A stretch of DNA of 64,000 bases from CAUZIB01 sp963663925 (GTDB taxonomy: Bacteria; Acidobacteriota; Vicinamibacteria; Vicinamibacterales; UBA8438), in the NCBI GenBank assembly GCA_965237405.1, contig OZ250139.1, positions 3,596,001-3,660,000 on the forward strand, read 5' to 3'. The translations under genes and the position numbers were made by a program. A model generated the notes under the pieces. The model was not told where the DNA came from. It did not search any database and saw only the letters and a program-made list of their open reading frames with translations. This document shows positions 8,069 through 15,906 of the stretch, piece after piece. How positions within the stretch are numbered: position 1 is the stretch's first letter; every line of letters starts with the position of its first letter.

Positions 8069-9187
8069 CTACACGCGCATTGGCATAATCACGTATGTAT
8101 ATTCATACCCATCGACACCAACTGGCTTCATGACCGCCTGACTTGTCTCATCTTTAAACTCCAATGAGACGCTGTCTGAATCCACAACGCCGAGGAAGTC
8201 CAAGACATACTGCGCGTTAAAACAGATCTCTAGAGGGGAGCCATCGTACTCAACCGTAAGCGCCTCTGTCGCCTCGCCAACCTCGGCACTACTGGAGGAA
8301 ACATCAACCCTGTTTTTATCAATCTGAAACTTTACAGCGCGTGAACGCTCACTCGACAGCAGGGCTACCCGCTTAATGGCGCTTGTTAGGCGATCCCGTT
8401 CAAACTCGACAACTTTGTCATTTGTTTTGGGAATAACTCGATCGTAGGCAGGAAACTGAGCATCAATGACCCGAGAAATAAGCTGTCGATCATCTAGATT
8501 AAAGAAAAGGTGATTCTCGCCACACGTATACTTAATTTTCTCGTCGCCATCACCAAGCAATCGAGCAAGTTCCCATAATGTTTTTTTGGGTAGGATCGTT
8601 TGAAGTTCCGTTTTGTCGTCATCTCCCTTCTCTCTTGTTATTGAGACCAGCGCAAGTCGGTGACCATCAGTCGCAACTAGACTCATCCACCCAGGCTTAA
8701 GGATAAGCAGCGCACCATTTAAAAAATACCTTGTGTCTTCACCAGTGACCGCAAATTGCGTCTTCTTAACCATCTCACGCAGACTCGCACGAGGTAATAA
8801 GACTGATTCCTTCTGATTAACCGACTCTGGTAGTGTTGGAAAATCATCTCTGGGTAACGTTTGCATGCGAGAATTAAATCGCTCAGCCGAAACTCTCACC
8901 CCACCCTTTGCACTTTTCTTGATCGTTATATCTGTGTCGGGTAGGGCACGGACGATCTCGTAGAACTTCTTTGCAGGAATGGTTAACGATCCCGCCTTTG
9001 TCACGGTAGCGTTACACCGACTCCGTAGCCCAATCTCAAGATCAGTAGCCACCATATCGACACCACCATTGTCACTTGCCTCAATAAGGACATTGGCGAG
9101 GATTGGAACCGTATTCTTACGTTCCACAATTCCCTGGAAGAGCTGTAACTCGCGCAGTAAATCACCCTTGCGAATCGTTAGTTCCAT
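8069..9187 (-). CDS. dnaN: DNA polymerase III beta sliding clamp
   Basis: 372-residue protein of normal length for the beta clamp, which encircles DNA and tethers polymerase III. It begins MELTIRKGDLLRELQ and ends YTYVIMPMRV, the near-invariant clamp C-terminus, and has three repeated clamp domains. It lies between dnaA and gyrB on the same strand, the classic origin arrangement. It terminates with UAG immediately after the conserved C-terminus, showing that UAG acts as a stop in this organism. Confidence 0.97.
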   Translation of the reverse strand: MELTIRKGDLLRELQLFQGIVERKNTVPILANVLIEASDNGGVDMVATDLEIGLRSRCNATVTKAGSLTIPAKKFYEIVRALPDTDITIKKSAKGGVRVSAERFNSRMQTLPRDDFPTLPESVNQKESVLLPRASLREMVKKTQFAVTGEDTRYFLNGALLILKPGWMSLVATDGHRLALVSITREKGDDDKTELQTILPKKTLWELARLLGDGDEKIKYTCGENHLFFNLDDRQLISRVIDAQFPAYDRVIPKTNDKVVEFERDRLTSAIKRVALLSSERSRAVKFQIDKNRVDVSSSSAEVGEATEALTVEYDGSPLEICFNAQYVLDFLGVVDSDSVSLEFKDETSQAVMKPVGVDGYEYTYVIMPMRV

Positions 9188-9461
9188 GTTACTGATGACC
9201 TCAGTTGGAGGGTTGGACCGACGCGATTACACTATTTAAGTAATTGTAAAAACTATAGAGATTATAACAGATAAATAGGTCTGTCTAAAACCCTTTAACA
9301 CCTTATAAGCTGTTTATTAATCAATAAGTTATAGTGGTATTAGTCTGTTGATAAAAAGGATCAAATAGTGTCGTCTCTGTTGAGAGCTAAAGTTTAACAT
9401 CGAGGAATCAAGGAAGTTGCTGTCGAGGATGTGGATAGACGGTTGGAAAGGTCTATTTTTT
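9188..9461. other. AT-rich dnaA-dnaN intergenic region, possible second origin module
   Basis: This 274-bp gap carries no gene. Its centre (about 9239-9360) is strongly AT-rich, unlike the surroundings. A near-consensus DnaA box TGTGGATAG lies at 9430-9438 (reverse complement CTATCCACA). Together with the box cluster upstream of dnaA this could form a bipartite origin with an unwinding element. Only one good box is visible, so the role is inferred. Confidence 0.45.
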
Positions 9462-10838
9462 CTACTTAAAAGACTCAAGAAAACCGTTGATAAGCGTGTT
9501 GAAATTGCGATCATTTTTACATTGGTTTTTTATTTTCTTGATTGAGTGAATAACGGTTGAGTGATGTTTACCACCAAAACTCTTTCCTATCTGGGGTAGC
9601 GAGTTATTGGTCAGGTTTTTAGAGAGGTACATGGCAATTTGCCGCGGAAGCGTAACAGTCTTTGAGTTATTTCGAGACTTTAGGTCAATAATTCTTAACT
9701 GGTAGTAGTTCGCGATGAACTTTTGGATCATCTCAATAGTGACGTTCTGATCATCACTCCCAAGGATGTCGCGAAGGACCTCCTGGGCGAGGGGTAGCGA
9801 GATTGCACTTCCAGTTAAGGACGCGTAGGCAATTAGTCGAATTAGTGATCCTTCAAGTTCGCGGACATTTGACTTAATCTTTCCCGCAATATAAAGCGCA
9901 ACATCGTCTGGAAGAGGAACCGCTTCGGCTCCGGCTTTCTTCTTGAGGATGGCAACCTTGGTTTCAAGATCAGGAGGTTGAATGTCCGCGATTAAACCCC
10001 ATTGAAATCGGGATCGAAGGCGCTCCTCAAGTGAAGGAATCTCATTAGGTTGACAGTCGCTGCTAATAACAATCTGTTTTTGTGCGTCATGGAGGGAATT
10101 AAAGGTATGAAAGAATTCTGTTTGGGTTCCTTCCTTACCTGCAAGGAACTGAATGTCGTCAACGAGCAGCACGTCGATGGTTCGGTATCGCTGACGAAAA
10201 TCAAGGATTCGATCGTATCGGACGGCGTTAATCATCTCGTTCATGAATCGTTCAGACGAAATGTAGGTTAGTTTTAAGTCCGGCGCTTGATTGAGCAAGT
10301 ACTGGCCCATCGCGTGCATAAGATGGGTTTTACCTAACCCCACACCTCCATACAAGAACAGGGGGTTATATGAGCGTGAGGGGGCTTCAGCCACGGCTAG
10401 GGATGCGGCATGAGCAAACTGATTAGACAAACCTACGACAAACGAATCAAATGTGTAGCGAGGATTCAATCCCCCGCGACGCGCGGGTGTGGGCTTAACC
10501 TCGACGACAGGTGGACTTAATGGGTTGGTTGATGGGATTGTTTTTAACGATTGCTTACTCGATGGATTAGTTGCTGGGATTGTTTTTAACGAGTGTTCAC
10601 TCGCCGGAACGAAGAGGATCTGAAGACCTTCTTGCTGGAGCTCACAAAGCGCCTCGGAAATAACTCCCGAATAGTGCTTTGTGAGCCAGTCTCTAAACAA
10701 TCCGTTCGGGACCTGAACTGTCACATTTTGCTCGCTCTGAGCAACGAATACGGTTGGCTTAAACCAGGTGTAAAAACTGTGACGATTAACCTTGGTCTCG
10801 ACTCGGTTAAGGATGTCAGTCCAGATAGTGGTTTCCAT
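9462..10838 (-). CDS. dnaA: chromosomal replication initiator DnaA
   Basis: 458-residue initiator ATPase that binds DnaA boxes and opens the origin. Domain I is at residues 1-80; the linker follows; the AAA+ core has Walker A GGVGLGKT near residue 164 and Walker B VLLVDDIQFLAG. Domain IV has the DNA-binding signature GGKHHSTVIHSI near the C-terminus. I start at the ATG at 10836-10838 (METTIWTDILNRVE), which matches the family N-terminus. A TTG seven codons upstream is possible but lies in the loop of a hairpin. The linker contains a duplicated 14-residue unit. Confidence 0.96.
   Translation of the reverse strand: METTIWTDILNRVETKVNRHSFYTWFKPTVFVAQSEQNVTVQVPNGLFRDWLTKHYSGVISEALCELQQEGLQILFVPASEHSLKTIPATNPSSKQSLKTIPSTNPLSPPVVEVKPTPARRGGLNPRYTFDSFVVGLSNQFAHAASLAVAEAPSRSYNPLFLYGGVGLGKTHLMHAMGQYLLNQAPDLKLTYISSERFMNEMINAVRYDRILDFRQRYRTIDVLLVDDIQFLAGKEGTQTEFFHTFNSLHDAQKQIVISSDCQPNEIPSLEERLRSRFQWGLIADIQPPDLETKVAILKKKAGAEAVPLPDDVALYIAGKIKSNVRELEGSLIRLIAYASLTGSAISLPLAQEVLRDILGSDDQNVTIEMIQKFIANYYQLRIIDLKSRNNSKTVTLPRQIAMYLSKNLTNNSLPQIGKSFGGKHHSTVIHSIKKIKNQCKNDRNFNTLINGFLESFK
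10509..10592 (-). repeat. tandem 42-bp duplication in the dnaA linker
   Basis: Two adjacent 42-bp units encode SLKTIPATNPSSKQ and SLKTIPSTNPLSPP in the variable domain II of DnaA. The GGGATTGTTTTTAACGA core is identical in both copies, which implies a recent in-frame duplication. Domain II is a flexible linker of variable length, so the duplication is probably tolerated. Confidence 0.85.
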
Positions 10839-10849
10839 ATATTGTGGTT

Positions 10850-10949
10850 GGCGAAGCAAACCTTCGCCCTTGCTTACCGTCTGGCTGGATCACCGGCCAG
10901 GGTCACAAACCAGCCAGAAACTGTTGTAAATATTGGGGACACTCCCCAA
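10850..10949 (-). promoter_or_regulatory. structured dnaA 5' leader with three inverted repeats
   Basis: Three inverted repeats lie in a row just upstream of the dnaA ATG: GGCGAAG/CTTCGCC (10850-10868, loop 5), TCTGGCTGG/CCAGCCAGA (10880-10918, loop 21) and TTGGGG/CCCCAA (10933-10949, loop 5), all perfect. The proximal one contains the purine-rich GCGAAGG that would otherwise be the nearest Shine-Dalgarno-like sequence. Control of dnaA translation or transcript stability is a reasonable inference but untested. Confidence 0.5.
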
Positions 10950-11010
10950 AAGCGGCCACTTTTCGTTCTTGTTTGCCGATGATGGAAGTACTCTTAGGTG
11001 AAAATTGAGA

Positions 11011-11042
11011 TTTTCCACAATTTTTTCCACAGTTGTGGAAAA
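11011..11042. other. DnaA-box cluster, putative oriC
   Basis: Three copies of TTTTCCACA, one base from the TTATCCACA consensus, occur at 11011-11019 (+), 11023-11031 (+) and 11034-11042 (-). The last two are separated by two bases and form a near-perfect palindrome. They lie between divergent dnaA and rpmH, and all genes left of here to the window start are on the minus strand while those to 18.5 kb are on the plus strand. This is the expected architecture of oriC, and the boxes may also autoregulate dnaA. Confidence 0.7.
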
Positions 11043-11132
11043 CTAGCCAGGAACAATTTCATCTCGCATGGTAGCGAGGCGGCGAATTTAGCACACCTTA
11101 CCTGGTGTGACAATCTGTGAATAGAATCGTCG

Positions 11133-11161
11133 TTGACAGCTTGAAAGTTGACGGATATTAT
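11133..11161 (+). promoter_or_regulatory. sigma70-type promoter for rpmH-rnpA
   Basis: TTGACA (11133-11138) and TATTAT (11156-11161) are separated by exactly 17 bp. The -35 is consensus and the -10 differs at one base. It lies 66 bp upstream of the rpmH start and points along the plus strand, so it probably drives rpmH, rnpA, yidD and perhaps yidC. Confidence 0.7.
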
Positions 11162-11227
11162 GTAAAATTCGCGTCCTTCCCGAAGTTCTAGCTGCAACGT
11201 TCAGGTGCTCTCGGGGGTGTGGGCAGG

Positions 11228-11365
11228 ATGAAACGTACGTATCAACCCAATCAGCGTCGTCGAAAACGGACGCATGGATTTCGCAAGCGGATGAGCACGA
11301 ATAGCGGTCGACGCATCCTAGCCAACCGGCGGGCGAAGGGGCGAAAACGCCTCACCGTATCGTAA
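11228..11365 (+). CDS. rpmH: 50S ribosomal protein L34
   Basis: A 45-residue, very basic protein reading MKRTYQPNQRRRKRTHGF at the start and GRKRLTVS at the end, the diagnostic L34 sequence. It is a small structural protein of the large ribosomal subunit. GGGCAGG precedes the ATG closely. It is the first gene of the rightward rpmH-rnpA-yidD-yidC block, the conserved arrangement next to bacterial origins. Confidence 0.96.
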   Translation: MKRTYQPNQRRRKRTHGFRKRMSTNSGRRILANRRAKGRKRLTVS

Positions 11366-11393
11366 GTCGTAGAACAGAGCGAACTTACAGGAA

Positions 11394-11744
11394 TTGAAGC
11401 GAGCTTTGTCTCGCCCGGACCGAATTCGGCGTAGGCCCGAGTATCTTCGGGTTCAGCGGTGTGGCACCAAGATTTACGGTCGGTTTCTTTCCTTGTTTGT
11501 GCTTCCAAATCAGTTAAATGTCACACGCCTGGGTATCATCGCGACGCGCCGATTAGGGGGCGCTATCCAGCGGAACCGGGCGAAGCGGATCGTGCGGGAG
11601 ATCTTTCGGTACAACAAAGGACAGATCGTTGGCCCAAGTCTAGATGTTGTTGTCATGCCGCACCCTGGATTCGGCGACGTGCCATTTAAGAGGCTTCAAT
11701 CCGACTATCTCGCGACTCTTCAACGTTATGCCGGACTACGCTAG
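11394..11744 (+). CDS. rnpA: ribonuclease P protein component
   Basis: 116-residue basic protein that assists the RNase P RNA in removing 5' leaders from pre-tRNAs. The RNR signature appears as QRNRAKRIVREIFR at about residues 58-71. The start is a TTG with GGAATTGAA context 29 bp after rpmH, matching the family N-terminus. Its 3' end overlaps the yidD start by 17 nt. Confidence 0.94.
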   Translation: MKRALSRPDRIRRRPEYLRVQRCGTKIYGRFLSLFVLPNQLNVTRLGIIATRRLGGAIQRNRAKRIVREIFRYNKGQIVGPSLDVVVMPHPGFGDVPFKRLQSDYLATLQRYAGLR

Positions 11745-12000
11745 CACCATCGATCTTCCCACGGGCCGGCCAATAAGGGTTTTGATCGCCCTCTTGTTTG
11801 GCTACAAGAAGCTTATTTCACCACTATTTACAGGTTCATGCCGGTTCGTGCCCTCTTGCTCCTCGTACGCCATTGAGGCGGTGGCTGGCCATGGAGCGAT
11901 TCTGGGCAGTTGGCTTACCGTGAGGCGACTCGCGCGTTGCCACCCCCTGTGTCGAGGAGGTCTAGACCAGGTCCCGCAACCCCAACGGTCCGACCGGTAA
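11728..12000 (+). CDS. yidD: membrane protein insertion efficiency factor YidD
   Basis: 90-residue protein from the ATG at 11728 (MPDYASTIDLPTG). It carries the YidD core: a short amphipathic helix (LIALLFGYKKLISPLF), the cysteine motif CRFVPSCSSYAIEA, and a second block RRLARCHPLCRGGLDQVP. YidD is a small membrane-associated factor thought to aid YidC-dependent insertion. The longer reading frame beginning at 11644 lies inside rnpA and is rejected. Confidence 0.93.
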   Translation: MPDYASTIDLPTGRPIRVLIALLFGYKKLISPLFTGSCRFVPSCSSYAIEAVAGHGAILGSWLTVRRLARCHPLCRGGLDQVPQPQRSDR

Positions 12001-12097
12001 AAAGCATGCCGAGGAACGTAAGGGATTTAATCAGCGGTTTGTGGTGTGAAAATGGCTCCGTGCCCTGCCCTCGGAAGGTTCGTCTCTAGAGCGAAGA

Positions 12098-13903
12098 ATG
12101 GAGCGCCGGGTTCTCGTCGCCGTCTTTCTGTCCTTTCTGGTGCTCTATGCCTACCAGGCGCTCCTGATTCCACCTCCCCCAGCACCCCATTTACAGAGTC
12201 CGACGGACGCGCAGGAAGTAAACCCTAACAGGCAGCTTACACCCCAGGCTGACGACCAGCTATCACCGATTACTTCCCCCGCACTGAGCCCTGGTCGACT
12301 TGCTGCAATACCGCCTGCGGATCCAGATCCGGTCGTCGGTGATACCCAGGCCAGAGATATTGTCGTTGAGAGCGCGGCCTTTCGAGCCGTTTTTTCGAAC
12401 CGCGGAGCCGTGTTAGTCAGCTGGGCGCTCAAGGACTACCTTGAAGAGGGCCGACCGGTTGACTTAGTACCGCGAGACCTGCCGCCCGACGAGCCTTGGC
12501 CGTTCTCGGTCACGTTTAAGGATGAGGGCATCACGGCGCTCACGGATGCCGCACTCTTCCGACCAAGCGTCACGAACCTCCGGCTGACCGATGATATTCC
12601 TCAGAGACTGGCCTTCGATTTTGAGGATTCCACGGGTCTCCGCATTCGCAAGGTGTTTTCTTTCGATCCGTCCACGAGCCCGTATCTCATCGGGCTGACC
12701 GTGGAAGCGACTATCGGAGCGGAACCATTGTTCCCTACGATTCGATGGGGTGCTGCGTTGGGAGGCGTTGAGAGCACCACCTCTGGGTTTGCCTACCGGC
12801 AAGGCCCACGTGGCTTATTGAGGGGCCGTGTCCTTGAGGGCGCAGTGCTGTCCGATGTTGAGGTTGTTCGTCCCGCTGCCGATGATGTTGCTGTGTCTCC
12901 GACCTACTCAGGGTTGCTGGATTTCGTTGGTGTCGACAACCACTATTTCATCGCCGTTGCGCTCCCCAGCCAAGAGGAGACTTCGGTCAATTATCGTGCC
13001 GTTCCACTACCATCACTGACGCTCGGAGGTGATCCGCGTGAGCTCATGGCCTTTGACCTGGCTATGCCGTCTAGGATCGCTGACCTTCAATTTTTCTTAG
13101 GCCCTAAGGACTTCGACATCCTCGAGGCGGCTTTTCCACCGCTCGTTCAATCGATCGAATTCGGCTGGCTTACGGTGTTGGTAGTCCCGCTTCATCGATC
13201 GCTCACGTGGGTTCATACCTGGATTGGCAACTACGGGTTCTCGATCATTGCCATCACTCTCCTCGTCAACCTGATCATCTTCCCGCTGCGGTACAAGAGC
13301 ATCGTGTCGATGCGGAAGATGCAGGAGATTCAGCCGGAGATGAAGGCGATTCAAGCTCGGTATGCGCACCTCAAGACGACGGACCCCGACAAGCAGAAGA
13401 TGCAAAAAGAAATCATGGCCCTCTATCGGGATCGTGGTGTGAACCCGGTGAGCGGGTGCCTTCCGATGATTTTAACGATGCCGATCCTGTTCGCCTTCTA
13501 CCGGTTGTTATCGATGGCAATTGAGCTCCGAGACGCACCGTTTGTGGGATGGATCACCGATCTGTCTGTACACGATCCGTTGTATGTAACCCCTGTCATT
13601 ATGGGCGTTTCGATGGTTGTCCAACAAAAGCTGACGCCGAGCCAGGCCGATCCGATGCAGCAGCGCATCATGATGCTGATGCCGATTATGTTTACGTTCA
13701 TGTTTCTCTGGGCGCCGAGTGGCCTCGTGATCTATTGGCTGACCAGTAATTTAATTGGTATCGGTCAGACCTTGCTGACGAACCGGTTGATGGGTCCCCC
13801 TCGAGTACACACGGTCCGCCCGCCCGCGGAGCGCCTGGTTAGGACAACGAAACGAGGAAAGGCTGCCAAAGTAAAAGGTGAAGAGCATAAAAAGCAGGCT
13901 TAA
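12098..13903 (+). CDS. yidC: membrane protein insertase YidC
   Basis: 601-residue insertase of the Oxa1/YidC family, which folds and inserts inner-membrane proteins with or without SecYEG. The first helix is at residues 5-22 (VLVAVFLSFLVLYAYQALL). A large periplasmic beta-sandwich domain spans about residues 80-340, typical of Gram-negative YidC. The insertase core follows with MRKMQEIQPEMKAIQARY, PVSGCLPMILTMPILFAFY and three more helices, then a basic tail that can contact the ribosome. There is a 97-bp gap after yidD with no gene. Confidence 0.96.
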   Translation: MERRVLVAVFLSFLVLYAYQALLIPPPPAPHLQSPTDAQEVNPNRQLTPQADDQLSPITSPALSPGRLAAIPPADPDPVVGDTQARDIVVESAAFRAVFSNRGAVLVSWALKDYLEEGRPVDLVPRDLPPDEPWPFSVTFKDEGITALTDAALFRPSVTNLRLTDDIPQRLAFDFEDSTGLRIRKVFSFDPSTSPYLIGLTVEATIGAEPLFPTIRWGAALGGVESTTSGFAYRQGPRGLLRGRVLEGAVLSDVEVVRPAADDVAVSPTYSGLLDFVGVDNHYFIAVALPSQEETSVNYRAVPLPSLTLGGDPRELMAFDLAMPSRIADLQFFLGPKDFDILEAAFPPLVQSIEFGWLTVLVVPLHRSLTWVHTWIGNYGFSIIAITLLVNLIIFPLRYKSIVSMRKMQEIQPEMKAIQARYAHLKTTDPDKQKMQKEIMALYRDRGVNPVSGCLPMILTMPILFAFYRLLSMAIELRDAPFVGWITDLSVHDPLYVTPVIMGVSMVVQQKLTPSQADPMQQRIMMLMPIMFTFMFLWAPSGLVIYWLTSNLIGIGQTLLTNRLMGPPRVHTVRPPAERLVRTTKRGKAAKVKGEEHKKQA

Positions 13904-13927
13904 GACTGCGGGGGAGTGAGGAACGAC

Positions 13928-14377
13928 GTGACTAACGATCTCAACACGCGGATGGACGAGTTCGTGACGTCGGTAATGACAGCGATGGGGCTGTCTGCTC
14001 AGGTGTCGGTCGAGACGATTAAAGATGGCACGCGGATAGTGATTGACGGCGACGACGTCGAGGTGCTGGTCCGACGCAAGGCTGCTGGGCTAGATGCGTT
14101 GCAGCATCTCGTTAACGCAGCGTTTCGACGTCAGCATCCTCAGGGGCATATCGTCGTGGATTGCCTGGATTATCGGAAGGGTAAAGATGCGGAGCTCCGC
14201 GAGACGGCTAAGCTTCTAGCGGAGCGGGCTCGCGAGACAGGTGAGCCACAAGAAATTGGCCCTCTTAACCCCTATCAGCGTCGAATTATCCACTTAACGA
14301 TCGCAGAAGATTCGACCGTTTCGTCCGAAAGCATTGGTGACGCCTTCATGAAGATGGTGGTGATCACGGTGGAGTAA
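13928..14377 (+). CDS. jag: KH-R3H RNA-binding protein Jag/KhpB
   Basis: 149-residue cytoplasmic RNA-binding protein. A KH-type domain occupies about residues 10-85, and the R3H domain follows with NPYQRRIIHLTIAEDSTV, containing the Arg-x3-His motif. It lacks the extra N-terminal Jag_N domain of Bacillus homologues. I prefer the GTG at 13928, which has GAGGAACGAC in front; a GTG at 13916 is possible but has no room for a ribosome binding site. Position after yidC is conserved across bacteria. Confidence 0.92.
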   Translation: MTNDLNTRMDEFVTSVMTAMGLSAQVSVETIKDGTRIVIDGDDVEVLVRRKAAGLDALQHLVNAAFRRQHPQGHIVVDCLDYRKGKDAELRETAKLLAERARETGEPQEIGPLNPYQRRIIHLTIAEDSTVSSESIGDAFMKMVVITVE

Positions 14378-14511
14378 TAAGGGGGCACGATTCTAGGAGA
14401 TAGGGATTCGAAGGCTGGAGAAAAGCAGAAACCTTCCCGGTAGTTTTGAGGGTGACCGAAGGTCTGCCGAACCTGTCGCATGTCATATGTCTCCTACGCT
14501 GTAATCCTTAA

Positions 14512-15903
14512 ATGTTCTCCACCGAGGACACGATCGTCGCGATCTCAACGCCACCCGGCCATGGTGGGATTGGAATCGTACGCATCAGTGGCCCCGGTGC
14601 GGCTGAAAATATCCGCGCCCTCCTACCTCACACGCCTGTTCTGGAACCGCGGCGAGCGACGGTGGCCTCGGTCATCGATCCGTCCGTTGGCGGGAGGAGA
14701 CTCGACAGAGTGCTTGTTACCTACTTCCCGGCGCCTAATTCCTACACGGGTGAGGACGTCGTCGAGATCAGCGCGCACGGCAGCCCCGTCTTGCTGCGGC
14801 AAATCGTCAATGCGGCTGTCAATTCCGGCGCTCGGTTGGCTAAACCGGGAGAGTTTACCCTCCGTGCGTTTCTCAATGGTCGGGTCGATCTAGTGCAAGC
14901 GGAGGCGGTCGGTGATCTAGTTAATGCGGTCACGCCACTACAGGCGCGGGTTGCGTTCGACCAACTCGAGGGTACGGTCACGGATCACATTACGGAGATC
15001 GAGGCCACGCTGTTCAATTTGGTTGCGCGACTCGAAGCATCGGTGGACTTCCCTGACGAAGGCTACCATTTCGTCGATGCTCAGTCGGTGAACACGGAAA
15101 CCCAAGGTCTAGTCGAACAGGTGGCGGCGCTTTTGATCGACGCTCGGCGCGGTCGACTTCTTCGCGAGGGTGGCCAAGTGGTCATTCTCGGAAAACCAAA
15201 CGTGGGCAAGTCAACTCTGTTTAACCAACTCCTCGGTGTGTCCAGGGCGATTGTTACCCACATCGCTGGAACGACACGCGATCTGCTGACAGAAACGGTC
15301 GAAATCGGCGGTATTCCGATTACGCTCGTCGACACGGCTGGCATTCGGGCAACTGATGGTGCCATAGAGACCGAGGGAGTTAACCGCGCGCGCGCTGCGA
15401 TCAAGGTCGCGCGGCTCGTGGTCTTGGTCTTCGATCGGTCGCGTCCGTTGGACAAGAACGACCTATCGCTCTTGCGGGAAACCGCGACGCTCGAACGGGT
15501 GGTGGTTATCAACAAGATTGATCGTCCCGCGGCATGGGACGTCGATCGACTTATCCAGGCTGGTGCGGGGAGTTTGGTGCTCGATTCGGTGGTGGCAGTT
15601 TCATTACTTGAAAGCGATCCGGTGCACGTAATGGCCGTACGAAGTGCTCTTAGCGACACGCTTCTGGAGGGCAACGATCTGCGCGATCCGCCGGCGGTTA
15701 CCAACCTGCGTCACATCGAGTTACTGGAGCGCGCTCAGGTGGCCCTGCGACGCGCAGCGACTGCGGGTCTGGCTTCTTCGTCCGAGGAGTTCGTTCTCGC
15801 TGACCTCGCGGAAGCTCAACAGGCACTGAGTGAAGTGACGGGAGCACGGACGGCAGATGACGTACTCGACCGGATCTTCTCAGAGTTTTGCGTTGGGAAG
15901 TGA
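14512..15903 (+). CDS. mnmE: tRNA modification GTPase MnmE
   Basis: 463-residue GTPase that with MnmG installs the (carboxymethyl)aminomethyl group on U34 of certain tRNAs. The N-terminal folate-binding domain is at residues 1-118. An inserted GTPase domain has G1 GKPNVGKST, G2 AGTTRD, G3 DTAG and G4 NKID. The C-terminal FCVGK motif holds the catalytic cysteine. The ATG directly follows TAA-like sequence with no evident ribosome binding site. It lies 3 bp before mnmG, its functional partner. Confidence 0.96.
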   Translation: MFSTEDTIVAISTPPGHGGIGIVRISGPGAAENIRALLPHTPVLEPRRATVASVIDPSVGGRRLDRVLVTYFPAPNSYTGEDVVEISAHGSPVLLRQIVNAAVNSGARLAKPGEFTLRAFLNGRVDLVQAEAVGDLVNAVTPLQARVAFDQLEGTVTDHITEIEATLFNLVARLEASVDFPDEGYHFVDAQSVNTETQGLVEQVAALLIDARRGRLLREGGQVVILGKPNVGKSTLFNQLLGVSRAIVTHIAGTTRDLLTETVEIGGIPITLVDTAGIRATDGAIETEGVNRARAAIKVARLVVLVFDRSRPLDKNDLSLLRETATLERVVVINKIDRPAAWDVDRLIQAGAGSLVLDSVVAVSLLESDPVHVMAVRSALSDTLLEGNDLRDPPAVTNLRHIELLERAQVALRRAATAGLASSSEEFVLADLAEAQQALSEVTGARTADDVLDRIFSEFCVGK

Positions 15904-15906
15904 CAC

